Shown piece after piece: positions 11,224 to 23,317 of a DNA stretch of 64,000 nucleotides (positions are counted from its first letter, which is position 1; each line of letters starts with the position of its first letter). The notes beneath the pieces were generated by a model that did no database searches, was not told the origin of the DNA, and saw only the letters and a program-made list of their open reading frames with translations. Source of the stretch: Lepidodermella squamata (Eukaryota > Gastrotricha); assembly GCA_047495785.1 (NCBI GenBank), contig JBLDXI010000043.1, positions 124,001 to 188,000 of the forward strand. Reading direction: 5' to 3'. The position numbers were made by a program, and so were the translations under genes.

Positions 11224-12822
11224 AAGACATCATATACTTACCTATCAAGCTTGTTTATATCCAAGTTCAGTTGGGCAACTGCTTTCAGCTGATTCACCAA
11301 GGATGATCGTACAATCCTAGTTATTGTTGACAGTTGTAATGTATGGTGACCGCGCAAATGTATACTTAGTCCATGCTGTCGTAAATTTCATCCCTCATCA
11401 TATTGCAAGTCAAAAAATCCTCCTGCATGCGTCTTGTTTATTTCGAATTGTCTGTTTAATAGTTTATTAAAAATAGCTTTAATAAATAGCTCCCTTTTAA
11501 TTTGGTTGCTTTTTTGGGTTGCTTCTCAATTAAAATATTACTTAGCAACGCGGCGTAGCAAAGGGGCTTTTTGCGGTTCGTTATCGCCAACTGTTGCATG
11601 AGCAAAACACCTCCCTCTCCTCTCACATCTCGTATTGCTTGAGGTGCGTTTGTCGAAATGCCCGAACTTCGTTTGTTTCCGATTGTGATCAAGTTTTTGC
11701 GCATTCGCGCAGCAAAATAATAGCTGCACACAACAATCACACAAGAAAAAGGCAGCTGATTAGCTCGGAACAAAAGTGGAGTCAACTATAGTGCAACTTC
11801 TTTTCCTCTTTATGCCCGTTGTTGGTTGTTAAACGTTTCATCAGCAGCCGCTCATCGCTAATCGCTTTTTCGACACTTGAGCATTGAGAAAATACTCATT
11901 CACCAATAATTCACTGATGGCATTGGTTCCTACGTGGATACGTGGAATAAACGTTTTTCAATATTTTAGTGCATGTTGTTGTACATGTTGTAGTGGGGGC
12001 TTTGAATAAAGGCCCGGATACAGTTGAATTAGTGGACGAGTGCAACTTCGGAGCGGTAACCTATTCAATCATAAAACAGTCGATACCAGTTCGATAGGGA
12101 ATTCGTTTTCTTTTTTCAGCTGGACGGCGGCACGGCTTGATCTCTTAATTCTTTACAGATATATGTTTTTTATCTCAGCACTTAAAATTGAGCGATAAAT
12201 CAGAACTTTAATTTTAGAATGGTCATGATCTTGTTGAAGGGTTGAGAGCAGATAAAGTTGGCATTCACCAGCCACCAGCCAAACTCGCTCGGGGTTTCAG
12301 ATCAGAGGGAAATTTCATTTCTCTATGACTAGCTATAGAATAATCCTTTATTCCCACATACGCATGGTTAAATTTTGCCATGGAGAAACATATGTTTCTC
12401 TATGGTTAGAAATATTTCTCTATGACAACCAATAATTTCTCTTTGGGTTGAAACTGCCACAAATTTGGGCAGCATTTTGCTCGGAATCGGCCTCAAAACC
12501 CCCAGAAAAAAGCGATCTGGAACCCCTCTCTGGAACCCCGAGTGAGTTTGGCGCAGCCAAACGAATCGAGGGCTTCCAGATCGGGGGGAAATTATATTTC
12601 TCCATGGTTTGCCATAGAGTATTCCCTTATTACGGTCTCTGTACTGCCCGAACTGAAATATTTCTGATGTAAAGCCGTGTAAACTGAAGTAAAACTTGAC
12701 CTGATGTAAACGCCTGTATTTCGAGGGAAAAAAAGACATCCGTTGCCATCAGTTTACATTGCTTTTTATTCTTTCCTCGTACTTCAGTCTACATTTGCAA
12801 AATTTCTCAGGAACCGGGCTCC
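11224..12822. other. 3' UTR and intergenic sequence
   Basis: The 3' UTR of the dynamin-like gene probably ends after AATAAA at 11481-11486. Around 12286-12360 and 12555-12625 two diverged direct copies of a roughly 70-bp phrase (gggcttccagatc...) are seen. I found no gene here. Confidence 0.5.
11481..11486 (+). promoter_or_regulatory. Poly(A) signal AATAAA, dynamin-like gene
   Basis: A canonical hexamer about 260 bp after the stop codon at 11223. Confidence 0.5.
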
Positions 12823-13066
12823 GGATCGCTTCCATTGGATTACTTCGGCTGTTTTTCCTCGATGTAAATCGTTAAGGTGCGAAACCCGAGTAATTTCTCC
12901 CAGGGCCGACTTGAAACACCGACCTCGAGTTACATCGCTTGTTTTTGAGCTAAGTAATTCGAAGTCGGCATTACAAGTCGGACTTGGGAGATATTACTCG
13001 GGTTTCGCACCTTACAACGATTTACATCGAGGAAAAACAGCCGAAGTAATCCAATGGAAGCGATCC
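12823..13066. mobile_element. Foldback/MITE-like inverted repeat, 244 bp
   Basis: Arms of about 90 bp starting GGATCGCTTCCATTGG at each end (inverted) surround a spacer of about 65 bp. The arms are nearly identical. No clear target-site duplication was found. Confidence 0.65.
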
Positions 13067-13726
13067 TAAAGACAGCAATAACAGTCGTGCAATCACAAGA
13101 ATTGTTACTTTAGTCCACATCACAAAAGACGGGCGTACACTAGTAAAAATAAGTTGCTATTTATGACAGCGCTACTGCGCTATCTAGAAACTTTTGAGCA
13201 AACTGTAACTGTGTGATAAATAGTGAGCGCTATCTATAGGGCTGTCAGACCCTTATCTAGAACAAGGTGTGCTAGCTAGAATGTTGCTATATTATTGGAG
13301 GCTGGGGGATATTTAGTGACTTCCTTAAATAGTGTGTGTTAGCTATCATGTGATATTTAGATCAGCGTTAACTATCACGGCGCCTCGGTTCAATGCTTGG
13401 AAACTGCGTGCTAGCTTGCAGGTTGCTAGCTATCACTGTTCTATATAAATTTAACGAATACACTGCTGCCTGCTAGTTAGCTTTGCTATTTATCAGCCCG
13501 TTCTCGGGTGCTAGCTAATCTCTGCTGCTATTTACACTTCCTGCACTTAGAAAGAAAGCGACAATACATATAGCAGTTAGGTAATAGTTTATACTAGCTC
13601 ATTGGCTTCATAATTCCATAGTTAAGACCGGCTGATTCGCCCTCGGAGGATTATCAGAAAAAATGGCGTTTTTCGCCTGCTGATTAGCGAATTTTTCGGT
13701 TTATTAAGTTATGCTCAACATGTGAT
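13067..13726. other. AT-rich intergenic stretch
   Basis: Words such as ctagctat and gctatttat recur loosely at 13140-13520, but no clear unit, gene or element boundary is visible. Confidence 0.4.
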
Positions 13727-14168
13727 CATGTGACGTAGATAGGACGCCGCACTCAGAGCACGCCAGAAGACAAGAAGACGTGTTCACTTTTTTCCTCATT
13801 AATATTCAGAATAATTTGCAGCTTAAAAAAAATAAAATGGTGGGGCTCATTTTGAAATTGTTTAATAATTAAAATTTAAAAATTTAAAATTAATTAGTTC
13901 AAGTTTCGAAGATCGCAAAAAGTAGTGATTTGGCGCGGTTTCCGAGACGAAACAAAGAGGAGATGCATCTTTAAAGATGAACTAAGCTGATGAAATGGCA
14001 CCATCTGCTCAAAATTACACAGAAATAGCAAGAGAAATATTTGGGTGGAAAATAATGAGATGATTCATCTTATTAAATTTGAAAAGATGAACTTTGCCCC
14101 TTATTAGTCTGACTTCAGTTTTTCGTGTCCGAAAACCTCTTAGTGCGGCGTCCTATCTACGTCACATG
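13727..14168. mobile_element. hAT-like MITE, 442 bp
   Basis: The terminal inverted repeats are 27 bp and perfect, starting CATGTGACGTAGATAGGACG, and are flanked by a perfect 8-bp duplication catgtgat (13719-13726 and 14169-14176). There is no transposase frame. It lies just upstream of the tandem-kinase gene. Confidence 0.8.
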
Positions 14169-14173
14169 CATGT

Positions 14174-14183
14174 GATAAGATAA
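14174..14183 (+). promoter_or_regulatory. GATAAGATAA motif upstream of tandem-kinase gene
   Basis: The same decamer as at 1943 and 25032. It lies about 120 bp before the start codon and overlaps the target duplication of the adjacent hAT-like element. Confidence 0.35.
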
Positions 14184-14302
14184 CAACAACAACATGTGAT
14201 GAATATTACCCGCTCGTGCTTTGGTATGTAAATGCTTCATAAGTATATCAGCATTATGCGTTCTACTTGCTTGTGTTCTGGCTGCTTTTGCATCTGAGCA
14301 CA

Positions 14303-17300
14303 ATGATCAAAAGATTTGAATCGAATGCCGAATTTACCAAAATCAAGCTTCTAGGCAGTGGCGCTTTCGGATCGGTTTGGCACTGCAAAGCTAACGATGA
14401 TTTTGCCGATTACGCTGTTAAGGTGGTCAACCTGAGCTTAATTCGTAGAACGTATCGCGGTAATGACGATATGGCTCGGAAACTTATCAAACTAAGCCGC
14501 GAAGAGGTTTAGCCATAAAATCAATGCTCAACCCAATGACAATTTTGTTTTTGTCTATCAGCACGTCAAGCTGTACAATTTGAAGCACCCTAACATATTG
14601 GCAGTGCATGGTGCTTTTGAAGGTCAGTATACAATTGATAAGATTTTATGTTACTTTCCAAAAAATTTCAGAACATTTAACTGAAATTGATGATACGAAC
14701 CAACGTGAGAACCAGTGGCGAATTGATAATGAGATGTACTACCTCGTTACGGAGTTTTATCAGGACGGAAATTTGGAAAACTACATTGAAAGAAAAAAGG
14801 AAACCAATGAAACTATTGAAGAACAATTGCTACAGCACTGGGCTCGCCAATTAGTATCGGTCATACGCTATGTTCATGAACGTTGGGTGCTCCTTCGGAA
14901 TATCGAGCCAAAACACATCTTCTTATGCGGCGATGGTAAAACTTTGAAGTTGGGCAATTTTGCTTTGGCGAAAGTGTACGATGAGTAAAGCCTTCATGCT
15001 TTGCGCCAGCGATGACGGCTTAACCTTTTCTTTCTTTCAGGCAGTCAGACACTACAATAATAGGACTTGGAACGCCAGTCTATGCCGCACCTGAAATTTT
15101 CAACAATGAGCGGCACACGCCAGCAAGTGACTGGTGGTCTCTTGGAGTCACACTGTTTGAGTTGGCCTATCTTCGCCGACCTGTAAATATAGCTCTATAA
15201 TTTATTACGTCGTCATTAGATAAAGTCTTACAGTTCAATTCAATCTATGAAATCATTCTGTGAGTTGAATGCCTTTTACTGCTTGCCCGCAAATCATTAA
15301 TGGCGATTAATGCATCTCTCTTGTATTCAGTGGCACGAAGCAGCCACAATTTGATGACGAACGCCAATATTCTCCTGAGTTTCGTGAATTCGTTTTATCA
15401 ATGTTACGGAAAGACAAATCAAGACGAGCTACTGCAGACGATTTGCTTGCGAGTCCGTTTTTGAAGAATTCACGAATTTTGTTGATGACTCAGCTCGACA
15501 GGATAAAGCTGCTCGGCGCCGGAGCATTCGGGTCAGTTTATCTCTGCAAAAGTAAATACGGTAATGTGGAATGTGCCGTGAAAATGGTAAATTTGTCTGC
15601 CATTGGACGAAAACATGGAGAGAATCCTGATATTGCTAAAAGACTAAAAGAATTGAGCCGCACAGAGGTTGTTTGGCTGTTGATGCTTCTGAAACAAGTC
15701 ATATTTTCGTCTTTTATCAAAGCATGAGAAATATCTGGAGATTTCGCACCGTAACATTGTTACAGTTTACGGATCATTTGAAGGTAAGGCGAAACCTAAC
15801 GTCCAATAACTTGACATGTACCTATTTTACATGACAGGACGGTTGGAGGTCATAAATGACACGAACAAGTATGAAAGGGAATGGGTAATGGGAGACGAGA
15901 TGTATTACCTTGTAATGGAGTTCTATTCTGGTGGAGATTTGAATAGCTTCATTAAGAATGCTCAGGAGAAAATTATCCCAGAACAATTTCTCCGCGAATT
16001 GGCTCGCCAGCTTGTGGAAGCGCTAGCCGCAATGCATAAGCGTGGAGTAATTCATCGGGATATCAAGCCTAAAAACATTATGCTGTGTGGCGATGGTATA
16101 ACTGTAATGCTTGGAGACTTTGGATTCGCCAAAATCACGTGTGATAGGTAAGTGTTATTTTTCGTAGGAAGATCAACAATCTATTTTGTAGAATATGTAT
16201 TGCGCATGTTCATATCTGAGATTCGTAGTTCGTAGCACTAAACCTGCGGTTCTCAAACTTTTTGTCCCGTATGACACAGCAGTGTCCTATGAGAATGACT
16301 CAGGACGCCTTGGTGAAATTATTGCAATTTGGTTGGGAACTTCTACTATTTTTGAGCTACAAATTGATTATGCTTGTTCAAATTGGTTTTTGATGGCAAC
16401 CAAGCTCGAAAATGATAAAATTACAGGTGAAATTAAAACTAAACGCGAGCGACGCGAGGGCATTCATAGAAATCGTCACTGAAAAACGACGTATAGCATC
16501 TTAAAAATAAGGCAATGAGGCGGTGTTTTCCCGGAAATTCATTTCTTGATTATTATTGATCAGATAATTCTTAATTATAAAATTTCAATTAATCATGTCA
16601 TCAGGTACAACTTTAACGTGCTTTACCATGCTCACGGCCATATCACGCGGAACGCACGGTTTCCGTCTCCAGTCCGATCGGAGGTTTTCATAAAATACCG
16701 TGCTGCCCGAAAAGTTAGTCAGCCCCGTATAAAAGTCGGCCTCAAATATAAGACGGGGTCCAAGGGTCATTCGAATTAATAAAGGTCAGGCCTCAAAAAA
16801 TGGTCAGGTCGCCAACGCTTGTATCATCATTTTATGATATATTGACAAATTTCTAAATAGTTTAAAGGAATTCGAATTCTACTACGTCATCATTATCATC
16901 GCCTTCACCTCGGGTTGAAAATCCGAGCGTGTGCCGATCTATATTCATAGGAACTGCAAGCGTTGTATAGCGACATGTGATGAGTTGAGAAGGGTTCGAA
17001 ATAATAAAGATCAGGCCTCAAATAAAGGGCGGTCTCAAATATAAGACGGGGTTTTGACTAGTTTTGAAACAAATAAAGGACAGGCCCAACATTTCGGGCA
17101 GTAAGGTATTCCATAAATGGACAACTCGCGTGCGAGTCTGAATATGGTCCAAAAATGACTTGTTTCTTATGTTCCTTTGTTTTTGCCACTTCATTCACGT
17201 TGAAAACCCCGCTTTTCACATATCTCCCGTCGCCCTGAAACGGATGTTAACAAGCCCAAATCTGAAGAGTTATTCAACGACGCTGACGATATCACGTGGC

Positions 17301-19196
17301 ATGACGACATATCGTTAGCGACGCGCCAAAACAACCACTTTACTATTTATAGTTTTTTTAGGAACCTACGTTCGAAATTTGGAAAAAATCGGTGCTCAAA
17401 ACGCCCAACGTACTTCAACATTACGTTAGGCGACTAAAAAGTACGATCGAATGAGTCATCTAAGTGGTTGTTTTGGCGGGTCGTTCTATGGAAAAAACTA
17501 CGGCATGCCAAATTCTTTATCTGCATCCTATTCTTGAAGTTTGGCAACTGAGATTATTGTACTTATTTGTAAATTTCAGGTCATCCAGCAGCATAAACAT
17601 AGGACTCGGAACGCCGGGTTACTACGCGCCCGAACTTAGCTATGAGAAACCCTCGTCTGCCAGTGATATATGGGCTCTAGGCGTGACATTGCTCCAGCTA
17701 GCACTTACCAATCGCCGCTTAACAGTAAGTAAAGTATTATAAAAAGAGACTTTTCATGACCTTTCTTACACCTCTAGACGACTGGACAAATGTAAGAGTT
17801 ATAATGATTACTATGATGCTTTTGTAGCAACTTTCGAAGAGCGACAGGTTACCAGCTGTTCATTCTTTTTATTCAAGGATACCTGACTTGCAAGAATTAG
17901 CCCTTTCTGGCCATTTCTCACGTGAATTCGTCGAATTCCTCTGCTCAATGCTGGAAAAGGACAAACAATCGAGAGCTACCGCAGAAAAGTTGCTCGAATG
18001 CACATTTTTGAATCCGAATCCAAACCAGCCGCCTACCAAATCAGGAAGCGAATTCGCAAGTGATGAAGAGCGCAAATCTGCTTTGAAAGTGAGTTTGTTT
18101 ATCCAGTGTTCGAAGTAGGATCAAAGGGTAATTTCGGACCGGAAAGTTTGGATCAAAAGCTCTTTCTGTGAAAGTGTGAAAGAATTGATGGGAAAAAGTT
18201 TCACGTGCATTTCACGTTTGACACACTTTAACACATTTAACACATGCTGTTCGAAACTGGGGGTGGGGAGGCGGAATATGTAGAGCCTTTGTCGCTTGGT
18301 ATGCTTTTACTGTTCACGTTATTGCGATATAGGCTTTAATTCCTGATTTGTAACGCCATTGACTAACCTTCGTTTAATTCCTTTTGCAGCTGTTATTCCA
18401 ATACTCGCGGCAGAAAAACATGCTTCCAGAAATTGAGAAATTGCTGAGCGATCGACGATTGAATTTGGACGTAAACAGTAAGGACGATCACGGCTTCACG
18501 CCACTTTTGATTGCAGCTCAAGAAGGAATAGAGGAATACGTGAAGCCCTTGGTGGTGACTTACAATGCAAACATTGAATCGAAAGATGCCCAAGGCAGAA
18601 CATCGCTGTACTTCGCTGCAAAAAGTGTTCACATCAAAGTGCTACGAATACTTGCAAGCGATCTAAAGGCGAATGTTAACACGACAGCGAGTGATAATTC
18701 AACGCCGACATGGATTGCCTCTGAAAAAGGACAATTAGAAATTGTGAGGTTCTTGGTGACAGACTGTCACGCTGATGCTAATTTAGCATCAAATGATGGA
18801 ACGACTCCGTTATGTGTAGCTGCTCGGGAAGGCCATTTGAATATTGTTGAATTTTTGGCAAAGACAGCCAAGGCTGACGTAAACAAACCAATGAAAAACG
18901 GTTTCACACCGTTAATCCTCGCCTCGTACTATGGCCATCACGGAGTTGTGAAAGTTTTGTTGGAAGTGCCTGGTATCGCTGTCAATGCAAGCATTTCTTC
19001 GACCGGCGAGACTGCTCTATCTGCTGCATACGAATGCGACGCTGACGTCTCCGCAGAGGATAGATCGGAAACAATCAAGATTTTGATGCTCTCGGGAGCT
19101 GTGAAGGGCGAAACGCCAAGCTATTTGAAGGTTGAAAATCTTCCATATTCTGGAGCCTTCGATGATATAGACCGTTCAAATTTGGAGCCATTTTGA
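14303..19196 (+). CDS. Tandem pseudokinase-kinase-ankyrin fusion protein
   Basis: Exons: 14303-14506, 14562-14622, 14672-14984, 15041-15182, 15234-15259, 15331-15667, 15723-15783, 15838-16147, 17580-17724, 17828-18088 and 18390-19196. All phases close to 888 aa. Kinase domain 1 keeps the glycine loop and Lys40, but HRD has become LRN (163-165) and DFG has become NFA (184-186), so it should be catalytically dead. Exon 15331-15667 runs without a stop from the end of its C-lobe straight into a second glycine loop (GAGAFG). Domain 2 has intact HRDIKPKN and GDFG. About six ankyrin repeats follow. Exon lengths 61, 313 and 142 nt match the single-kinase paralogues, showing origin by tandem duplication and fusion. 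Weak points: donors GTTTAG and GTTGTT, and a 1.4-kb intron carrying an insertion. Confidence 0.7.
16698..17106. mobile_element. TA-flanked inverted-repeat element in tandem-kinase intron
   Basis: The ends CCGTGCTGCCCGAAAAGTT and (inverted) CCTTACTGCCCGAAATGTT are flanked by TA. Inside, the phrase cctcaaatataagacggggt occurs in similar form near both ends (about 16740 and 17035). It resembles a decayed non-autonomous Tc1/mariner-type element. Confidence 0.5.
17318..17487. repeat. Short inverted repeat in the same intron
   Basis: The words cgccaaaacaaccact (about 17323) and agtggttgttttggcg (about 17461) are inverted copies about 120 bp apart, suggesting the ends of a small, decayed element. 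Confidence 0.4.
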
Positions 19197-19481
19197 ATTA
19201 ATTGCTTTACAATGCATATTCATGTTCGATTAAAGACCTAAATTGGCTTCTTGTTTGTTGTTGAAACTCGGTTGTGTTATTGCTCGATGTAAGTTCTCAA
19301 AACACGAAACTCTGAATGGGGATTTTGGGGCACTTCCTACGATATGCCCCCAACATCGAGAGGTCAAGGCAAGAAAACACAAAAAAAGCACAGGGGCGCC
19401 TTTTGGTCGGATACATTCGGGGCTGATAATACCCGCAACCTGGAGCTGTTAAGGAAATTCTGATACTGCCCAGTTCGAAAG
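19197..19481. other. 3' flank of the tandem-kinase gene
   Basis: An ATTAAA near 19230 may be its poly(A) signal. A phrase at about 19385-19440 (ttttggtcggatacattc) resembles one at 20895-20940, suggesting old repeat fragments. No gene is seen. Confidence 0.4.
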
Positions 19482-19985
19482 CAGTGACTTTGATTTGATT
19501 TGATTTGATTTGATTTGATTTCTCCAGTAAATCACGGGTCTTGTTAAATCAATCATTTCAAATCAAATCCACGAAAAATCCATGGTAAATCAATCAAATC
19601 AAATCATACGACCAGTCTAAATCAAATCAAATCAAATCTTCCGCATAGAAAACCTTGATTGTTACGGTAAATTTCGGAGAATTGTTTCACATTTTAAGGT
19701 TGACTTCGGCAGGGCAACCTTAAAAGTGGTAGAATGGCTCCAGTCTTAGCAATCCTTAACTCGAAAAGAGGTGTTTCGTGGCAAATGCAAGTTCTCATGA
19801 TAGGTAAAAGGGGGAATTCCAAGAGTTTTGAATACTCTAAATCAGCGTAAATCAGGGGGTCTAAATCATTTGCAAATCAAATCATTGTAAAAACGTTGTA
19901 AATCAATCATCGGTAAATCAAATCAACAAAAAATGGCCTAAATCAAATCAAATCACAATCAAATCAAATCAAATCAAAGTCTCTG
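19482..19985. mobile_element. hAT-like element with GATTT/AAATC-rich ends, 504 bp
   Basis: It is flanked by a perfect 8-bp duplication ttcgaaag (19474-19481 and 19986-19993). The ends are CAGTGACTTTGATTTGATTT and (inverted) CAGAGACTTTGATTTGATTT. The arms are built of tandem TGATT pentamers on the left and AATCA on the right, and AAATCA words also fill the interior. There is no coding capacity. Confidence 0.75.
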
Positions 19986-20325
19986 TTCGAAAGGCGACTT
20001 TCAAGAATGCTAAAACTGTTCGCAATTATCTAGATAGCAAGCAAAGCAGTGAGTAAGCCTCAGCAACCATCTTTCAATTGAACTCGACTAACCTTTCATC
20101 CATTGCACCATCCACTACCGCATTGTAGGCTCTTAAATTCACATACCTGTGAATGTGTATTCTACCCATTACTAATGCGTAAAATTGGGTTTTTACCGCT
20201 GTGTTTAATAAAGTTTAACCGCCTGGTGGTTATTCACCGAGGGAATAGTGCGTAAAATGCGGGAGTTTTTTCGGGAAAAATTACTGTCTAACAGTCGGGA
20301 AAGTAGATTTCTTTCTGTCTAACAG

Positions 20326-22603
20326 CACGTCAAGTTGCAAAATTTGAAGCACCCTAACATAGTCGCATGGTGCATTTGAAGGTTAGAGTACAGCTGACAA
20401 TATTTCCACTTAAATTCAACACTGTTCTAGGACCGTTACTTGAAATTAATGACAAGTACCAACATGGGAAAAAATGGCGCCTTGATGATGCGATGTACTA
20501 CCTCGGGATGGATTTTTATCCCGGCGGGGATTTGGAAGCTTACATGGAAAGAGTTAGCCAGGGGAATTTAGCTATCTCAGAAAATTCGCTTCGCTATTGA
20601 GCTCGACAACTGGTGTCTACCATAGCTTGCCTGCATAAATGTGGAGCACTTCATCGCGATATCAAGCCAAAGAATATTCTCCTGGGAGAAGATGGCAAAA
20701 CTGTTATTCTGGGCGACTTTGGTTTTGTTAAAATCTACTGCGAAGAGTATACATTTTCTGCTTCAGCGAGTTGAAATTGCCCCATTATTCTTCAGGTAAG
20801 GATTTATGTTTCTCAGAAAAAGAAAAAATTGGCTCTTGACTTATATGCAATATTGGGCAATCTATGTTTTTATTTGGCCCAAAAACATAACGGGGAACTT
20901 TTTGGTCGAATTAATTCTGGGCTGAAAATTTTCAATCGTTGCAAATCTAAATGAAATGAAAATAAGCACTAAATCAAATCAAACAAACAAAAGGATGGAC
21001 AGCCCTTTTTCGGATGCGGCTCAAATAATGTTGCCCTTCTGCTAAAGAAGCTCCGCGCCGCCTACATTTGACGATTGCCGCTGTTACTCCACTGAATTCC
21101 TCAACTTCATCCGCTCAATGCTAAAAGCGGACAGGCGATTGCGAGCTACTGCGAACGAATTGCATTTGAGTTCTTTTTGAGTCATGCAATTGCTGACGAT
21201 TTGTCCATGTCAACAGGAACTGCCAGCGATTGAATTTGGATGTAAACAGCAGAAACGAAGACGGCTTCACGCCACTTATGATAGCTACCCGAAACGGATT
21301 ACTCGGGCATATGAAGCTTTTGGTGGAGAAGTACAACGCTGATGTCGAAGTAGCGGACAATCTAGGCAGAACATGTCTGCACATCGCTACGAAGAATGGT
21401 CATGAAAACGTTGTGCAACTTCTCGCAAGAGATCTGGGCGCGAATGTCGATGCGGAGTCGAAAAATGGAGCAACGCCGCTATTCCTCGCCGCGAAAAATG
21501 GCCATTTTCAAATTGTTAAGCTTCTGGCTGGTGAATTTAAAGCCAATGTAAATGTAGCGACAACTGACGGAGTAACGCCTTTATACTTTATATATCGCTG
21601 CTGAAAATGGCCATCTGAGACCAAGAGATGTTAAGTACCGGATGCAGAGCTACTGATCTCCATAATACTTTTCTCGCGCCGTCGAACCATTTTTTGCAAT
21701 GCCAAAAATAGTAACATGTTCTATTTTTTAGCTTTAGCTTTACAGCAAATCACTATATATCGAAGATTTTGTTACTATTTTTAGCATTTGCAAAAAGTGG
21801 TTCTACGGCGCGAGAAAATTATTATGGAGGAGTCAGAAGTTCAGCATCCGGTACTTAACATCACTTGTCTGAGACTAGTCAAGCTTCTCGCGGGTGAGTA
21901 TAAGGCCGATGTGAATGTGAGCATCAACGACGGTTCAACGCCACTGTTTATCGCTGCTGCCTACGGCTACTTGAGAATAGTCAGGCTTCTCACGGAAGAA
22001 TTCAAAGCTGACGTGGAAAAACCTCATACCGTTGGTGCGACGCCGCTATGGATCGCGACACAGAATGGCCACTTGCGGGTTGTCAAGTTACTCGCTGGCG
22101 TTTACAAAGCTAACGTAAATGTTAGAATTAACGACGATTCAACACCACTGTTTATTGCTGCTGCCTACGATTACTTGGGGTTAGTGAAGTTGCTCGCGGG
22201 AGACTTCAAAGCCGATGTGAATGCAGTGAGGAATGACGGCGTCACGCCATTATTCGTTGCTGCTCACATGGGCCACTCGCGTATCGTAAAGATCCTGGCT
22301 GGGCGATTCGAGGCGCATGTTAATGCGGCGAGAAAAGATGGTGCCACGCCACTGTACGCTGCTGTTCAGCTGAGTCACTTGGATATAGTGAAGCTTCTCG
22401 TAGGGGGTTTTAAAGCTGACGTGAATGCAGCGATGAAGGACGGTGCTACACCATTATACGTCGCTGCTTTGAATGGGTACTTGGATATCGCAAAGCTTCT
22501 GGCAAGGGGCTCTAGAGCTGCCAAACGTTCAAGAGAGAATGATGGTACCACGCTTTCGAATGCCGATACCATGAAATACGCTCGAAAAACTCGAACATGT
22601 TGA
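20326..22603 (+). pseudogene. Kinase-ankyrin pseudogene
   Basis: This is homologous to the neighbouring kinase genes but broken. Exon 1 is absent. The exon-2 homologue (20326-20381) has a short deletion. The exon-3 homologue (about 20431-20745) still encodes a recognisable HRDIKPKN and GDFG but carries an in-frame stop at about 20598, where paralogues have Asp-Trp. The exon holding the APE motif is missing. A C-lobe fragment (21048-21180) ends in a stop. Ankyrin repeats run 21230-21604 and about 21876-22603, interrupted by a small frameshifting insertion near 21590 and by a hAT-like element. The 22603 end lacks the usual C-terminal repeat. Confidence 0.8.
21622..21867. mobile_element. hAT-like MITE inserted in ankyrin pseudogene, 246 bp
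   Basis: The terminal inverted repeats are about 88 bp, begin CAAG(A/T)GATGTTAAGTACC, and are flanked by a perfect 8-bp duplication tctgagac (21614-21621 and 21868-21875). The ankyrin sequence continues directly across the duplication, so the empty site can be read off the flanks. Confidence 0.85.
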
Positions 22604-23317
22604 CTGAGGCTGGGGGAGGTCATCCCATTTATATTTAAATCCCGTTGATTCACGTTAATTAAAAAACTCAAAATAGTTGAAAAGGGCTTGTACGATTTCT
22701 TATTGAGAATAAACGTGCCAATCGTGCATTCTTTTTACAACGCACGAACGAACGAAAATCTTGTTTATTGTCGTCATTCAACATGACTAACTCTTTATGT
22801 TCTGTGTGACCAGTTGTTCCAGTTGAGCCGCTTTTATCATGTAGAAACAATAGCTGAATAATAACCTTTAGGATCTCAAGAATCGTCCATATTCAAGTCA
22901 ATACACCTTTTAACTTTTGCTCCAGCACTACCCGGTGCCATTCTGTCCAGCACCCGTCCAGCGTCCAGCACACTTCAGCACAATTCTGGACTGGATTTTA
23001 CAGTGAAACACGCTCCAAAACCTTTTAAAATTAAGAAAACCGTGGGTTCTCATTTTGTCGTCTGGCCCGGCCGAGCTGGGGTAAAGATGGTCATTTTTTC
23101 CGAACCAAGCAGTACCTAATTTCCCCTTATTCAACGTTGAGCAGCGATGGCTTGCTAACGCGGTTAGGAATTAGCCCATGGGATTTTGCGAGCTTAATAA
23201 AATAGGCCAGGAAGTTTTAAAGCTAGCGTTAAAATGGAGTAACATTTTGAATAAATATACAAGCTATGGCTCCAGTCGTGGGGGTGAGCACTTGCATGCA
23301 TAGGTGCCAAGCTCGGG
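22604..23317. other. Intergenic
   Basis: No gene or clear element seen. Short tandem variants of gtccagca occur near 22935-22980. Confidence 0.4.

Noticed and set aside
17778-17791. 14-nt microexon between 17724 and 17828 in the tandem-kinase gene
   Set aside because: It has an AG before and GTAAGA after, but including it breaks the frame; direct joining of 17724 to 17828 keeps phase 0.
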